A stretch of 64,000 nt of DNA from Dendrophyllia cribrosa (GCA_024195265.1 JAJLRJ010000014.1:16992459-17056458), one strand, 5' to 3'. Counted from the first letter of the stretch, positions 1 to 12,399 are shown. Translations and numbers: made by a program. The notes: generated from the letters alone by a model not told the origin.

Positions 1-4
1 GATA

Positions 5-202
5 ATGATAACAATGATGATGATGGTGATGATGATAATGAGGTTGTTGTACCATAATGGATACAGCATATCAGAAGAAGCACAAGCATTATTCGCCAAG
101 CTGGCATCATCTGTGTTTAAGTCAAAAGATCAAGCAAAAAAAGTAAACACTGATAGTGATTTGAAGCGAAAATCAACATGTTTGATTAATTGTTTCAGTT
201 AG
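5..202 (+). other. Possible 3' coding exon, unrecognised
   Basis: An open frame runs from a GAT-rich microsatellite at the left edge through a stretch ending in a TAG stop. Its later part (about residues 15-65) has balanced composition, including ISEEAQALFAKLASSVFKS, and looks more protein-like than most frames here. No family is recognised. It could be the last exon of a gene entering from the left, but no convincing acceptor separates it from the microsatellite. Chance coding remains quite possible. Confidence 0.18.
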
Positions 203-595
203 TTATAACTCTAGTAACCCATACAAATTACCATGTTTTTGAATAGCATACGGCCGGTTAAAGTCGGGAATTTGACGTTTTGGGTCTAAACTGCCCCAAA
301 TTAAAACTTAAACCTTTGCCATACAATAAATGCTTATAAAACTAAGAGGAAGATATCAAGCGAATTTCTGAAGAGAAAAAAAAATCATAATCTGAGGTTT
401 AGCAAGTTTTCCGGAAAAAATTGAAAAAAATGACCCCTTTTTATCTCCTGTAAGTTAATGTTTAACTTACAGGAGTATAATGTGGTCTAACATGCATTCT
501 TTGTGCATATTTTTTCAAGTTGTAATCCATTTCCATCCTGCCCGTTGCAATTGTATCTCATCTTTACAGAACTGATCGACGCACAGCCCCGGGAT

Positions 596-870
596 ATGAA
601 AGGGTCGGGATTTCATGAGTTGAAGTATATGAAAGGGTAGGGATTTCATGAAGAATAGGAAAGGGTAGCGAAAACACGAGTCGAAGTATAAAAAACGTAG
701 GGAAAACTGTGATTTAAGTATTATAATTTAAGCGCCTTTCAAAATACATCGAACAGACGCACGTAAAGGCTATATGAAAGGGGTACCATTTTCAATGAAA
801 GGTATATGAAAGGGGTACCTTTTCTGTCAAAAACGGTATATGAAAGGGTAAGGGTTTGGACCTCGGGGCG
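596..870. repeat. Degenerate tandem repeat (tatatgaaaggg type)
   Basis: Imperfect copies of a short unit built around 'tatatgaaagggta' recur from about 596 to 860, some followed by 'gggatttcatga' and later ones by 'ccttttc'. The array ends at a 31-base C tract (901-931). It is a diverged minisatellite; no gene is seen in it. Confidence 0.55.
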
Positions 871-899
871 GAGCATCCCCGTACAAAATTTTGTTGAGT

Positions 900-900
<1 letters not shown>

Positions 901-931
<31 letters not shown>
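901..931. repeat. Poly-C tract (31 C)
   Basis: An uninterrupted run of 31 cytosines. Shorter C or G tracts occur at 10305-10329, 24668-24682, 46125-46148 and 61972-61980. The proline or glycine runs in overlapping frames are artefacts of this homopolymer. Confidence 0.9.
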
Positions 932-987
932 ACTCCGGGCGCACAGCTTACTTCCAGATCTGTTTTGTTCGTTTATTTGAGATGTCT

Positions 988-1202
988 TAACCTTTAATTC
1001 CCAAACGGTGCTATAAATCAAATACTGTTCGTGAAAAATGCGAAATTTCATTTTGTAAAATATTGAAAAACAAATGACACACTGCAAAAGTACTGCCAAA
1101 GAGTTTTTTATTTGAATGGTCACACCATAGGATTTCATGGTCAGACTCAAAGGTAAGAACTACATTACATGCCTCCATCATTGACACTAGGAGTGAAAGG
1201 CA
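988..1202 (+). mobile_element. TTAA-flanked MITE, single-unit copy (family M88)
   Basis: This matches the dispersed family also seen at 18.0, 29.2, 30.8, 37.9 and 39.3 kb. It opens with TTAACCTTTAATTCCC, contains 'aatattgaaaaacaaatg', 'gcaaaagtactgccaaagag' and 'atggtcacaccataggattt', and closes near 'gtgaaagg'. Only one copy of the internal ~88-base unit is present here, in contrast to the amplified copies at 29 and 38 kb. The ends resemble piggyBac-type TTAACCC termini. It is non-coding. Confidence 0.6.
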
Positions 1203-3964
1203 GAAATGTCATAGCGAACATTTTCAATCGCTCATTTTTACAAGTTCAGCTATACTGATCAATATGGTTCTATACAATGAAGAGAAAAACTTTATTTAAT
1301 CTACTAAAACAGGTGGGTTTTTTTCTTGTTGTTCACTGCTGCTTGTAATGATCATGAAAAGATGAAAAAGCCTGATTAACAATATTTATTTAGTCCAATC
1401 AAACATTTAGCCGGGGGACCTAACGAGTCGTCGGCCCCGTTCGTTGTTCGCTGTTCAAAAGGCCCCGTCATCTACGATTTACGTCCAACCAAACATTTAG
1501 CAGGGTGATTTAGGAAATAAAACTTTATCAACCAGGAGGATATTAAAACTGAGTACACAAAGGAAATGTGTGGATCTCTGTACTGAGAATCGGATCTGCG
1601 TCACAGTTGGCATAGCAACGAAACAGCCTAAAAATTTTAAGCTGAAAGGACTAAATTTCCTGTTTTGATCTTAAGCATGTACATTAATATTCAGTTTTTC
1701 ATGGTTTATAGTCACTTCTTTAGTGTATCTAACGAAGTAAACTAGAATTCCGTACATTTTAAAGAAAAAAAATGATGAGAAATACATAGAAAAATGGCGC
1801 CATTTAAGTTAATTATCTGTTTATTGCCTTGGTTACCACACACTCAACAGTAACATCAGATCTTCGCGATGGAAAGTAGATAAATATACTAGTGCGGGTG
1901 CGAACTGAGCCGGTCATTTCTGTGGCGGAACCGATCGCGACTTGCCAATCATTTTCAAACATGTCCAATTAATCATAATGTATCTCAAAATGAATGATTT
2001 AAGGACCGTTTTAATGACAACCAAGAGAGCTTAAATGTGCCGGGGACGTAGAGTTGCATAAATAATTCATGTAATCTGAGTTTAACATAACATTATTCTC
2101 AAAGACACCTGTCAGACACCTGTCACTTTACGAACGCCAATTATACAAGTGCGGAAACAAGTGCACTGGCTTTGTACTTCGATCTCCTCATCCAGTGCGT
2201 ATTTAAAAAATTATTTACTTTCCGGTGTTTGTCTCTTAAAATATTGGACTCCCTGGGAAGAACAGAAAATATAAATCAGTGACAGTGTTCCGCGATCAAA
2301 AATTGTTTGATTTAGATTTTCTTGAACAGTCAGGCATAAGACGAACGACGAAATTCAAGACTTTACAGGAGGCTTTGGGGATTATTCTATCACTTAAGTT
2401 TCATGGCTCTTACAAGACAAAATCATGCAAACTTGAATTTCAGAAAATCAAATATTCCAGGAACATTTGAGTCTAGTTGCTTTAAACATTTGTCAAATTT
2501 TAATTTCTGAAGAGTATTTATATCGAAAGCAATCGAAAATCTACTGACATTCCTTGGTGAGATTCCTTGAAAAAGCGGCGACGTTTACGGACCGAAATTT
2601 CGTTTACTTATTCAGTTTTATTCTGTATTTTATCAAACACGGAAGTTTGTTCAATGCAATTTTGTTGGTTTTACAAGCAATATTAGATCACGTATACCCA
2701 CCACATGGTCTGTAAAATAACATTTGCCCGTGCTTTTAAAAATACATATTTTACAAGCAGTTAAAGTTCTCGATAGTGAAAGGGAATGATCACCTCAGTT
2801 TCTCAACGGGAAATTTAATTGTTTGTGTTTATGTCATTTGATTTGAAGAAGTAAATGGTGGAAAATGGCCTAAGTCAATACAAATCTGATGTCGTTCGAC
2901 GAAAAAGGAACTGCTAGCTCACGTACGGACTTTATTTTTTTTCGATCGTATTATGAAGAGAAATCTAAGGCTGAAACCGGCTCCAAAACTTCATTTTGTG
3001 ATCGATCAAGTTGCCGTTTCAAAAACTTGTTATCAAACCCTTATACTGTAAAAAAAAAGTCAACTAATATCATTTGGTTCGCTTACCTCGATCTGGATAG
3101 ACTTTTAAAAATCGAAAATGGAAGGAGAACGCCGCTGTGACCAAACAAATCAACTGTTGAAAGTGTGAGACTTAGTAATTTGCGAGACAATATAATATGG
3201 AATATACAGTATGTTTGAGCTCTCTCATTGGGGTCGCTATAGAAACCAATATCAAAATATAACACATAATGCTTTCGTTTGAATTTTATTTCCTGGTGAC
3301 CACAACAATACCTTTGATAAAATTGTATATAATGCCTTTATACATGGTATAAGCTTAATGATGTATGAATAGCAAAGTGTTTCTAGCGGCGTCATGGAGA
3401 CGCGATATTAAATAGATAATTACTGTGTATTCGCACTTCAGAACTTGTTTTTATTCAGCGCTCAAGTGCGGTTGACTTTGCTTCGCCTGATCATGAGATG
3501 GCTAATTTTTATAGGCGACACAAATGAAAACAAACGATTACATTAGCATATTCCTAATCTTTAAAGTTCTTGCGTCGAAGCTGCGCCTGAAGCTGTTTAC
3601 ACAAAAGAATAAAACCTTTGTCAGCTTGCTTTTTTTTTGTGAAAAGCAATTCTTTTAATACAAGAGAGGATGATTATTAGCGGACGGAAACACAAGCGAG
3701 TGAAAAAGATTTTTTTTTTACTTGCTTATCAAATTTACCATTTTTTCTGCACAATTTCTGTTCGTTTGAAAAGACAGATCAAGATTTTCGGGGTCACTCA
3801 AACTAAACCAAACTTCTCGATTTCGGCCTTTAGTAACCACCTTAAGGCCTTCAAAATCCTGAAATTTTCACTCACAAACTGCATTTAGATATCTCGCAAA
3901 AGAGCATTAATAGATAATGTTCACCACACATTATTTTAAAATAGACTTGTCCACAAGTAGGAGC
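1203..3964. other. Intergenic, no gene recognised
   Basis: AT-rich sequence without a supported exon. It contains a direct repeat of 'ccaatcaaacatttagc' (with a ccaacc variant) around 1394 and 1487. The frames at 2279-2470 and 2889-3140 lack splice context and recognisable motifs. Confidence 0.5.
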
Positions 3965-4355
3965 TTAAACACGGACCCGCGCTATAAAAGGGATAGCTCC
4001 GCCCCTCTTTGTCACACCATCACTGCTTCAACGGCTAATCAAAGATGGCTGACACTGCGAGCAACACGGAGGAAGACCGTTGCCCCCCAAAATAGGTCTA
4101 ATTCTACCTTCACCAGTTCAATCTTGTATAGGATTTATCTTTCACGAAAATAAAACTAAAAACATTATTTGAATTTATGCGCCTTTTAGCATGAATATAA
4201 TATTTTAGCTTGCCAAATTTGAATTTCGCGCCGGTAACGGTTCTCCATTGGCGAGAGGATGCACGTGATGTTGACAGTTCGGTGTCAAGTGTAACTGAGA
4301 TGACTGGCGGCTTGACCAGGCCAAGGTTCCTTTTATAGTGCGGGTCCGTGTTTAA
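3965..4355. mobile_element. TTAA-flanked MITE with 27-base inverted ends
   Basis: The left end reads TTAAACACGGACCCGCGCTA and continues to 3993. Its near-perfect reverse complement lies at 4327-4355 and also finishes in TTAA. This is the structure of a short non-autonomous element using a TTAA target, as piggyBac elements do. No transposase is encoded; the frames inside are incidental. Confidence 0.75.
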
Positions 4356-6302
4356 GAAATTTTTCTGAAAGGTGCATGCAAAGCGCAAGTGAGCCAGGAA
4401 GATCAAGGAGAGGGAAGTAGTTCGCGAGCGTGGATGGGGAAACTGGGACGGATGCGAAACTCAGTTGATCCGTCCCACAACTCCACGCGCGCCGTGCCAG
4501 AATAACGAGAATCGACTGGGGATGAAGCAGCGTGCCGGACCAATCGAATAAATAAATAAATAAATAACAATTATTTATTTAGGGTGGCCCTCTGAAAATT
4601 CCTGGTCGAATTGGAATTTAGAATTGTTAGTTTTTGAGGAGGGAGAAAAAACCAGAGTACTCAGAGAAAAACCCTCGGAGCAAGGATGAGAACTAACAGC
4701 AAACTCAACCCACACAAAACGCTCGACCCCCTCTCCCTCTCCTTCGCAGCCTGCAAACATTTCACCCCATAATTAAACCGGCGCCAGCTATGCAGGCTAT
4801 CTCCCTTCCTAGACGTTTTGCTTTTCGTTTCTTTTAAAGATTGCGTCTTATAAAATGTGATTTTCTGTACAAGGCACTCGTATTTCCTGTCTTTTTTTTC
4901 AAAGTGTAATAAATGATTTTTGTAACCAGTGCCTAATTTTAGGCATGTTTTGAAATCAAGTCATGCTGCATGTTTATTGCTTCGAGCAAAATTTAGAATG
5001 TATGAAATGAAAACAGTTTTCCGTGCAAATTTGGAAGAAATAGCTATAGAAACAGGATCCTAAGGCTAGTTTCATCCGCTGATCCGCCCTAGAATCTCAG
5101 GCACGCCGATTAAAAGCTAAATGAGTATTTCAATTTTGGGATCTCCCCTGCTGTCCTATTACATGACCATAATGCAGATCTACCCCACAGAATGATTTAA
5201 TGGGTATTTTGTCGAATTAAAAAGTAACTGCTAAGACGTATCTCTATCCATTTAACATGATAAACATCGATAAATCCATTGCTAAACAGCAAGCAAGATA
5301 ACGGTGGTTTCTTGGTGTTGCGGATGGTGCGATCACCAAATGACGTAAAACAAAAGATTCAAAAGACACTGAACAATACCCACACCACAACACAAAAGCT
5401 AACCAACAATGGTTTCCGCAACACCAACAGATAACCAGCAAAATCATTTTTTCTCGTCATTTCGAAATTTGTCTAGTCTCCCGCAAAGTGTGAAAGCTAA
5501 TTTAAAAGATTTACTCAAACTAGTGAATTTTCAAGTCGAATATGGACCACTAATATGTGCAATAAATTCGACCCTTTGGCTCGTGATGCTCCTAGACGTT
5601 TTCCAAAAGACGTCTTGAACAAAATATCTGACTCGGAAAAAATCTTGGTAAATGCCTCAGTACTGAAAGCTCAAATCGTGTTAATAACGTAGTAAAAATA
5701 CGCGCGTGCTATGTCGCGATTACAAGCTTGCTGCAAGCATCAGATTTACCTGGCGTTGACATCAGAATTTTTACTGCGCCTCGCTAAAACTATGGATAAA
5801 ACAAAAAGCTACTAATAGAAGAATTTTTTTTGCCAACGGTTTTAAATTTTTCAGAGAAATTATTTAATTAACTTACTGCAAGAGAGTGTCTTCATATGCG
5901 TGGGCACGCAGTTCCATGTTCTTGCATGCGTCCATGCGGGCTCAAATTTTGTTGACACGACTCTGACTTGGATATTAAAACTCCTTTAATTTGTCGTGTT
6001 ATCGACAGACTACCGGCCTTGAAAAGGGTGTCTCACATCTACTGCTGTCGTCGGCGGCCAAATGCGCGGGCACGAGATAAGACGAATTATGTTACAAGAG
6101 AGATACTTCTCGGGGTATTAAGAAATCCTCACCATTTTCCCTTGGTATCTGTTACTTAACCAAGAGAAAATGCTCTTGCCTTAACTAATTGATTTTAAAA
6201 TAGCAATTTCTAGAACTAACCCTTAAACTAACCTGACTAACCCTTTTCCAATCATGTACTTGTTATCTATATTCTACTTAAACAGCTGTTATATATTATT
6301 TT
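4356..6302. other. Intergenic, no gene recognised
   Basis: Low-complexity and AT-rich DNA. An (AATA)n tract lies near 4549-4567. The frames at 4575-4760, 5244-5447 and 5409-5618 show no known motif or coherent splice sites. Confidence 0.45.
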
Positions 6303-6350
6303 CACTCCAACGCTGGCCCTGTAGAAGACTAGTTCTACTAAGTCGAAATA
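6303..6350 (+). other. Penelope-type GAAA stem-loop remnant
   Basis: A short hairpin (GACT, ten-base loop, AGTC) is followed directly by GAAA and preceded by CTGTAGAA. This is the stem II plus GAAA arrangement of hammerhead-like folds found at Penelope-like element ends. The upstream core is not canonical and no reverse transcriptase flanks it, so it is probably a decayed element end. Confidence 0.3.
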
Positions 6351-6621
6351 TTGGCTATTAAACCTGCCCTAAATTTCCGTTGTATTAGCCTTGCATTTTA
6401 AATGGTTTATCTACACTTTGGGTGACGTCTAGTACTCGCATCCCTTTACAAAGTAGATTCGGAAAGAAAGTTACCACTATTTATCGTAGTGTTGAGTGGT
6501 CCTCTGCATTAAAACGTTTGATAACCCTTAAATCTATACCATTCTTGTTAAGACAAAAATGACCGGCACGTACGTACAATCACCCTGCTTCTGAACAAAG
6601 CTGCTAGTAAAACGGATCCTT

Positions 6622-7217
6622 TTAACCCATTGACTCCTAGAGAATTCGCAGAAAACGGCAATTTGAAACCACTAATGCCGTTTTTTGACTGCTTTGGAGA
6701 CAAATTGCTAGCAAACTGTCCAAAACGTTGTTTGCAACACGAAAACTAAGTTTCCTTTTCGTTCGGGGTCAAATAAATCGACTTTTGGCGGTTTCGGGCA
6801 TGCGCGCCAGAAGCTTGACTTTTCTTTTTCTTCGTTCTACTCCCCGTTCTTTTTCTTTCTTATTCCACGTCTTTCCCCTCGTTGTTGACCTTTCACTAGC
6901 CTTTATTTATGAAGTAAAAGTTTCTCAGAAAACGCTGAAGAAGGTGAAATGTTTTAACAAGAAGTGGCTAGTGGTAGGAAGACCAGATTTTCCTTCGATT
7001 TTGCCAGTCAAATCTGACGGTTTTTCTCGTGTAAATCTGGCCCAATTCACGGAAGCTCTCTCATAACATTTAGGTACTTTTTGAAAACTTTCTTCCATCT
7101 GCTTGAGTTAGGCACAAAAGACGTCTTTTATCGTCAAAATGAATGACGTCACAAATGGTAGAAGGACCGTGGTTCTGTCACGGGCGGTTTCGGGCGGTTG
7201 ATGTGTCAATGGGTTAA
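6622..7217. mobile_element. TTAACCC...GGGTTAA element (piggyBac-like MITE)
   Basis: The left end TTAACCCATTGACTCC and the right end TGTCAATGGGTTAA are inverted and both include TTAA, the classic piggyBac end and target pattern. The 596-base interior holds a 112-codon frame (6728-7066) with no transposase motif, so the element looks non-autonomous. Confidence 0.6.
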
Positions 7218-7838
7218 GGTACGTAGATATATGGCTTATATAGAGTCCAATCTTCCCCTCGGACGCATGTAATACGAAATAGGATGTAAGAAAAAGAGTG
7301 GGGGCCTGTTCACAGGCTTTTCACAACTTTTCTTAGCTGATAGTGGCCTCTATTTCGGTCGCTTCCAAGCTCCTTATGTTAAACACTAGCTGAGAGAGAG
7401 GGAATAATTGAATGGGTAGAAAACGGCTGTAACCGACCGTAACTGGTGGTAGAAGAGAATCGGTTTTCGCCAGAAGATATAATTGGATACACGTGATTAC
7501 ATGGTGAGAGTGCAACTGAGAGAAAAAAAGACGTCAAAGGTGTGTGATTTGACAAGGAGAATTAACAGCGCTAGGATTTTTTTTTACATTTTATTTAACA
7601 TTTCCATCTCCGATTACAAAAAAGCAAGTTATACAAGTTGCAGCCCTCTGCTTATGTTATAACGTAATGATAATTTATCACCTTTTAAAGTCCGTTCTAG
7701 TGATCATCAGAATCTAGTAACAAAAGAGACCAATCTGCTGGCTAGTTTAAACTACTTATTTAAGAGTTAAGCAAGCATTCCCTTTGTTAAAATCAATCAA
7801 GTACTCAAGCAAAGGCTGAAGCAATAGTCAGCGGTATT

Positions 7839-10071
7839 TTAACGCAGCCCGACACTCATCAGCCTTTTGTTCACCTTGTTGGGATTATGACCATTGGTGT
7901 TAAAGGCCACGCCCTTGCCGTATAACGAATGGGTGGAAGCTGTACGGAAGTACGGAGAGGCTTTATCATGACACCAATTGGCACACTTCTTGTAACAATT
8001 ACTGGTGTAACCAGAAACAAAGAAACCTGAGTAAAATATATTATCGCAGATCAAAAGTTGGTAGGAGTAACCCTTGTTTACTGCCACACCTTCCCACAAT
8101 CCATAAGCACTCCCAGTCTTCCCATAGTTACTAGCGGCAGTTATGGGCCGGTTGGTCTTTCGTTTGAAGTAAGCCTTGTTCCCAGATTGATGATCAATGA
8201 AGATTATTTCAGTGAACTAGTGAAAACGAAAATAGAAATTGTTAATCTTTCAGTTTGACAGTATTTTTATATTTGGCCATGTAACTAAAGAGGCAGTTTT
8301 CGCGTTTTAAAACGTCTTTTTTTTACGGCGTGACGCCTACGAAGTTGTATAAACTCAGGAGCAGGGTCTTCTGAAATCTTACCGTATATCACCATCTTCA
8401 GTGTTTGACTATTTTTTGTAGTTTTACTTCTTGAAGGTGACTCAATAGTTCAGTCCCACCTTTTTCCATCGCTTATACTTTGATGGATCTATACTACAAT
8501 TCTTTATCACTTGATGCTACAAAAATGGTATCAAACAATGTTGGACTTTTCGGAAATTTAAGGTGGCTCTGAACCCCTTTGCAATATATATTTTTAAACT
8601 TTGTAAAACGTTGTATCTTAACACACTAGTTACAATTCGATAATAAAAAACGGGGGTCACCTTGCTTGTTTCTTAGTTATAAGCTCTTAAAGCTACTTCA
8701 GGGTGTCCTCAAGAGGTTGTACTGTTACTATGGTAACCTGCTACGTCATAAAAGACCATAACTTGTTCACCAATGACTGGGCATTTGTCTGATACCATTA
8801 TTGTAGCACTAGCTGATAAAGAGTGGTATAGTATTGATCCATCAAAGTGGAAGCACTGGAAATTGCTAAAACTGTTTGGAGCCACCTTAAAGATCAAATT
8901 CACAGCTATTTTTAAGAAAAACACGGTTTTATTGAAATTCGAAAACATGTTTCGACGGAAGGTTCTGTCATCTTTAGTTCTGTGCAATAACCGTTACATT
9001 TATATAATATATACATTAGAATAACGACAGTAAATATTGCTAATTACAAAAGAATAAGGGCCTGGTCGCACTACAGTCAAAAACAAAAATTAGCCCGTGC
9101 GAAATGACATAAAAACAATTAAAAAACATTCCACAAAAAGAGTGTCCCACCGGAGCGGTTTCTTTTGTTTTCCTCGATTTTTGCACGGGCTAATTTTTGT
9201 TTTTGACTGTAGTGCGACCAGGCCCTAACTAAAAAATCAGAAAAGAGATAACATAAATTAAGAAAACTATAACAATAACGAGCGCAAGAAAAATAACAAC
9301 ATTAAAAAAAATGGGTTAAAACGAGACGTATTTTGTTTGCATTTCTGGAAAAACGCATTTGTTAGTTTTTTCTTGAAAATAATTTCACTTCTATAAGTAG
9401 CCAGTCAACTTACTAGGATGTTGTTGCAGTTCGTCCTGTATCCGTCAGTTCCATAAGGAAATTTTGAACTGTATGCAATTTCAGTCTTGGGTTTGGCGTA
9501 TTCGTCAGTAGTGTAGCACATGGTCCATCCTCCATTGTATGACGTCATATCACAGTAGGCAAGGAATGCATTTGAATGGCTGCCTCCATCAGGGTCCAGC
9601 CAGTACATACCATTTTCCTGAGTCTGACCTCTGTTCTTGATATCTTGACAGTCCCTTCCTAGAAATAAAGGTAACATACTATACGGCGACGGTCTCAACT
9701 TCAAGAATTAATGGTTCCTCCCGGCTAAGGTATCTCAAGTTATGTGGAATTAATTATGAAAACCTTCGCAATTGAGATCAATGTGCTAATATATTTATTT
9801 CATTTTCTTGCTTGGTGGGTCCGGGTTGGCGAATTATTTCCAGTAAAACGTTTTACAAGGTCAAAACTTGGCTATGAAGGCATCCATTATATTTCCTGAA
9901 TCAAAGCAATTGAGCAACCTTCATTTTTAGCGATCTTTTTGTGCTTTTTTTGCATTCAGTTTTGGTGTATTTGTTAACAAGCCTGAGTAATTGAATACAT
10001 CTCAAACCCAGAAAAAAAGTTGATAATCTACGCGAAATTATACGGGAATATCAGGGTTTGGATCCAGTTAC

Positions 10072-10118
<47 letters not shown>

Positions 10119-11041
10119 CTTTATTTAAACACGGTAAAAATTCGTCAGCTAAAAATCACTCAGGCCAGTAGGAACGAATTTGAAAGTGAGAGGGCACGAT
10201 CGACTGTTGTCGGCCGAGACCCCTTCGATATCTTCGACGGTTAAGTGGCAGTCTTCTTTTTTTTAATTTTCACCCGAAAAGTGGGGGGGCACGGGCCTAC
10301 CCGGCCCCCCCCCCCCCCCCCCCCCCCCCTACTCCTACGGGCCTGACACTAACCTGTTACCATTTCTTCGGATACTCGCACCCAGTTTTTCCGTTACAAA
10401 ACTCTAAATGCAGGTTTGCCATGCGCAGTAATCCCTTGTTTTCAGAGTTGCAGCTGGCTGTGACTTCCTGTACACGAACATTCTGCAACGAATGGACTCA
10501 GAATTGTTTTAATTTTGCCAAGAAATTAAAGAAAAAACTTGCGCGCCATTGACCTTCACTAAAAAATGCTAGATTTGGCGCGGTTCGCGAGATCGATGAA
10601 CTATCGGCTTGAGGTTTGTTTTCGATCGCGCGTGGCTGCACGTGATTCCTTGTTAGATCCAGCCAATCATATTGTATTTATACGTGTCGCACTTTCCTCG
10701 ATGATTCTCAATCATTTTCCGAATTTTTAGCTCGAATATTTCTTCTAACTCGTTGCAAAATTTTTGAGCAGCTTTTGTTGAAATGATTTTCAGTTTTTTT
10801 TAGATGAGCGTACAGTCATATTTTGAATTCTCTTTCTAAGAATACTTCGACTTTACCCTTTTGACGTTTAATTTCTTCAGCTCCTAGCTCAGGATTTATT
10901 TAGCCTATTTCGAGGGTTCAGAAGAAGGCTTTGGCGAAATTTGGATGTTAGAAATTTTCAGGGCGAGAGTGATAGGGCTAAAAAACACATGACAAGAATA
11001 TACGATATTTTGTAGGCAAAAAGGCGGAACTCTCTCTCTTA

Positions 11042-11107
<66 letters not shown>

Positions 11108-12174
11108 ATCGACGGGTTCTCACTGTGTTATTACAAAATAAAGCTAGAAAGCTGATAAAAATATTATAAGCGCGACGTTTCGGTGTCGTACTGACACCAT
11201 TATCAAGCGAAAGCGAAAGATAGAAAAAGGACGCGCTTATAATATTTTTAACCATCTGTATTTCCAAATACACTTTGATTAAGCTTCTTAAAGGGGCAGT
11301 ATCACGGGAATTTTAATGTTTTTTTGGTCAAAGCCATTTTACAATACCTTTACTTATTTACAAAATAATACTAAAACACCAAGAGAGTGAAATAAACCAA
11401 TTCTTGAAAGAGAGACAGATTATGGTCTGTTCTAGCCCATTTGGAGACGAAAATGTGGTAACTTGAAAAAGATTAGGCTAATTTTTTTCAAGTTGAATTT
11501 CAATGAGACCCAGTCCGTCTATGACCAGAGACACTAATCGACAGTTTTGATATATTTTGTGATAATTTATCACACCATTGGGGCTTTATTTTTCGGTTTC
11601 TGATCAAACAATAACATTTTTTGCTTTTTGAAATGACACCAAATCCCCGTGATACTTCCCCTTTAAAGCTGATAAAACAAAGTAAAAAAATTTCATCTTG
11701 AAATCAATTTTTCATTTTTAATTGTTATAAGAGCGTGAAAAATTGCAATGTTAAACTGAATAACGTCAACAAAATTAATAGATAATTACTTTTAAAATGG
11801 GTAAGAAAACGCAAGTAGGTGAATGAAAGAAGATCGACTTTTCATAGTAATTTGAATTAACTCCTTAGCGGCCGAGTTGAATCTCGAAGCACTCGCTTTC
11901 TGAAAAACGCAGCATTTTAAATAATGTGCGTATATTACAGTGCAACATACCTGGTGCCCTGCGAGCTTCAGTGAATGACCATTGCTCAAAAATACAACGT
12001 TCACCGGATCACAAACGCCGTCTCTGTAAGGAAATAAGCGGTGTGAATATAAAAACATCAACAAGAGAAACCCAGGCTTCGGCCGGCACAAGTCAAATAT
12101 TAATATATCCACGTCTAATGTTACCTTAGAATCAAAGTCGCAACTAAAAAAATAAAAGGTAGTTTTAACAGCAT
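7839..12174 (-). CDS. Secreted fibrinogen-like protein, USOMP5-like (5 exons)
   Basis: Five exons join in phase on the minus strand: 12174-12125, 12023-11951, 10482-10361, 9654-9414 and 8216-7839 (864 bases, 287 residues plus stop). Residues 1-17 form a signal peptide (MLLKLPFIFLVATLIL), so the product is probably secreted. A cysteine-containing stretch follows (C21; residues 42-82). From residue 83 a fibrinogen-like segment begins: DCQDIKNRG, then YWLDPDGG, FLAYCDMTSYNGGWT, and a C-terminal half with LLICDN, GYTSNCYKKC and NWC, ending SVGLR. This arrangement is that of coral proteins annotated as uncharacterized skeletal organic matrix protein 5-like; the matrix role is inferred from that similarity. 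Exon 4 has two acceptors four bases apart, and only the downstream AG keeps frame. Introns hold MITEs, a LINE tail, a CT microsatellite and a ribozyme-like hairpin. Confidence 0.8.
8558..8890. mobile_element. TTAAGGTGGC-type MITE inside an intron
   Basis: Inverted ends TTAAGGTGGCTC and GAGCCACCTTAA, each with TTAA, enclose 333 bases in intron 4 of the fibrinogen-like gene. The same end motif opens the large foldback at 51626-53277, so the two probably share a transposase source. It is non-coding. Confidence 0.6.
9058..9225. mobile_element. MITE with ~43-base TIR and TAA duplication
   Basis: The ends GGGCCTGGTCGCACTACAGT (continuing about 43 bases in all) are almost perfect reverse complements. 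TAA flanks both sides (9055-9057 and 9226-9228). A three-base TWA duplication with GGGCC-type ends is characteristic of PIF/Harbinger elements. It has no coding capacity and lies in the same intron as the preceding MITE. Confidence 0.8.
10071..10140 (-). mobile_element. LINE/SINE 3' tail with (GATA)n microsatellite
   Basis: About 45 bases of GATA repeat abut 'atctttatttaaacacggta'. The same segment follows a different microsatellite at 47158-47180. On the minus strand this reads as an element 3' end, ending 'aaataaagat', followed by a variable short repeat. That is typical of LINEs and SINEs whose 3' ends carry microsatellite tails. Confidence 0.55.
11039..11104. repeat. (CT)n microsatellite
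   Basis: About 32 CT units without interruption, in an intron of the fibrinogen-like gene. Probably length-polymorphic. Confidence 0.95.
11157..11249 (-). ncRNA. Hammerhead-like hairpin with 18-base outer stem
   Basis: The outer arms AAAAATATTATAAGCGCG and its reverse complement enclose, on the minus strand, TTGATAAT, a perfect six-pair hairpin (GGTGTC, five-base loop, GACACC), GAAAC and GTC. The order stem I, core, stem II, GAAA, short stem III, NUH, stem I is that of a type I hammerhead. The core is not CUGANGA, so activity is doubtful. It probably derives from a Penelope-type element end. Confidence 0.4.
11288..11666. mobile_element. TTAAAGGGGCAGTATCAC MITE, copy 1
   Basis: Inverted ends TTAAAGGGGCAGTATCACGG and its counterpart near 11644-11666 carry TTAA on both sides. 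A shorter relative sits at 31197-31429. The element lies in intron 2 of the fibrinogen-like gene. Confidence 0.7.
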
Positions 12175-12399
12175 TCTCTTTGCCGGCTCAGGCGACACTT
12201 AGGCAATATTCAGTCGTTTGTTGATAAGAAAATGAGGCTATCCCAATCCAATATGATTGAAATCATCACAACTTTCTGCTTTATCAGATGAATGGGGTTA
12301 GTTTCTAGAGAAACTGTGGTGCTGCGTCGGTGGGGGGATGAAACACGAGAATTTAGTTTTATCGACTGAGTCGATAAGGTAAATTGACCACCGTAAAAA

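Noticed and set aside
739..1150. Glycine- and proline-rich frames on both strands
   Set aside because: They come from the 31-base C tract and adjacent repeats, not from a gene.
6728..7066. 112-codon frame inside the TTAACCC element
   Set aside because: No transposase or other motif, skewed composition, and it lies inside a non-autonomous repeat.
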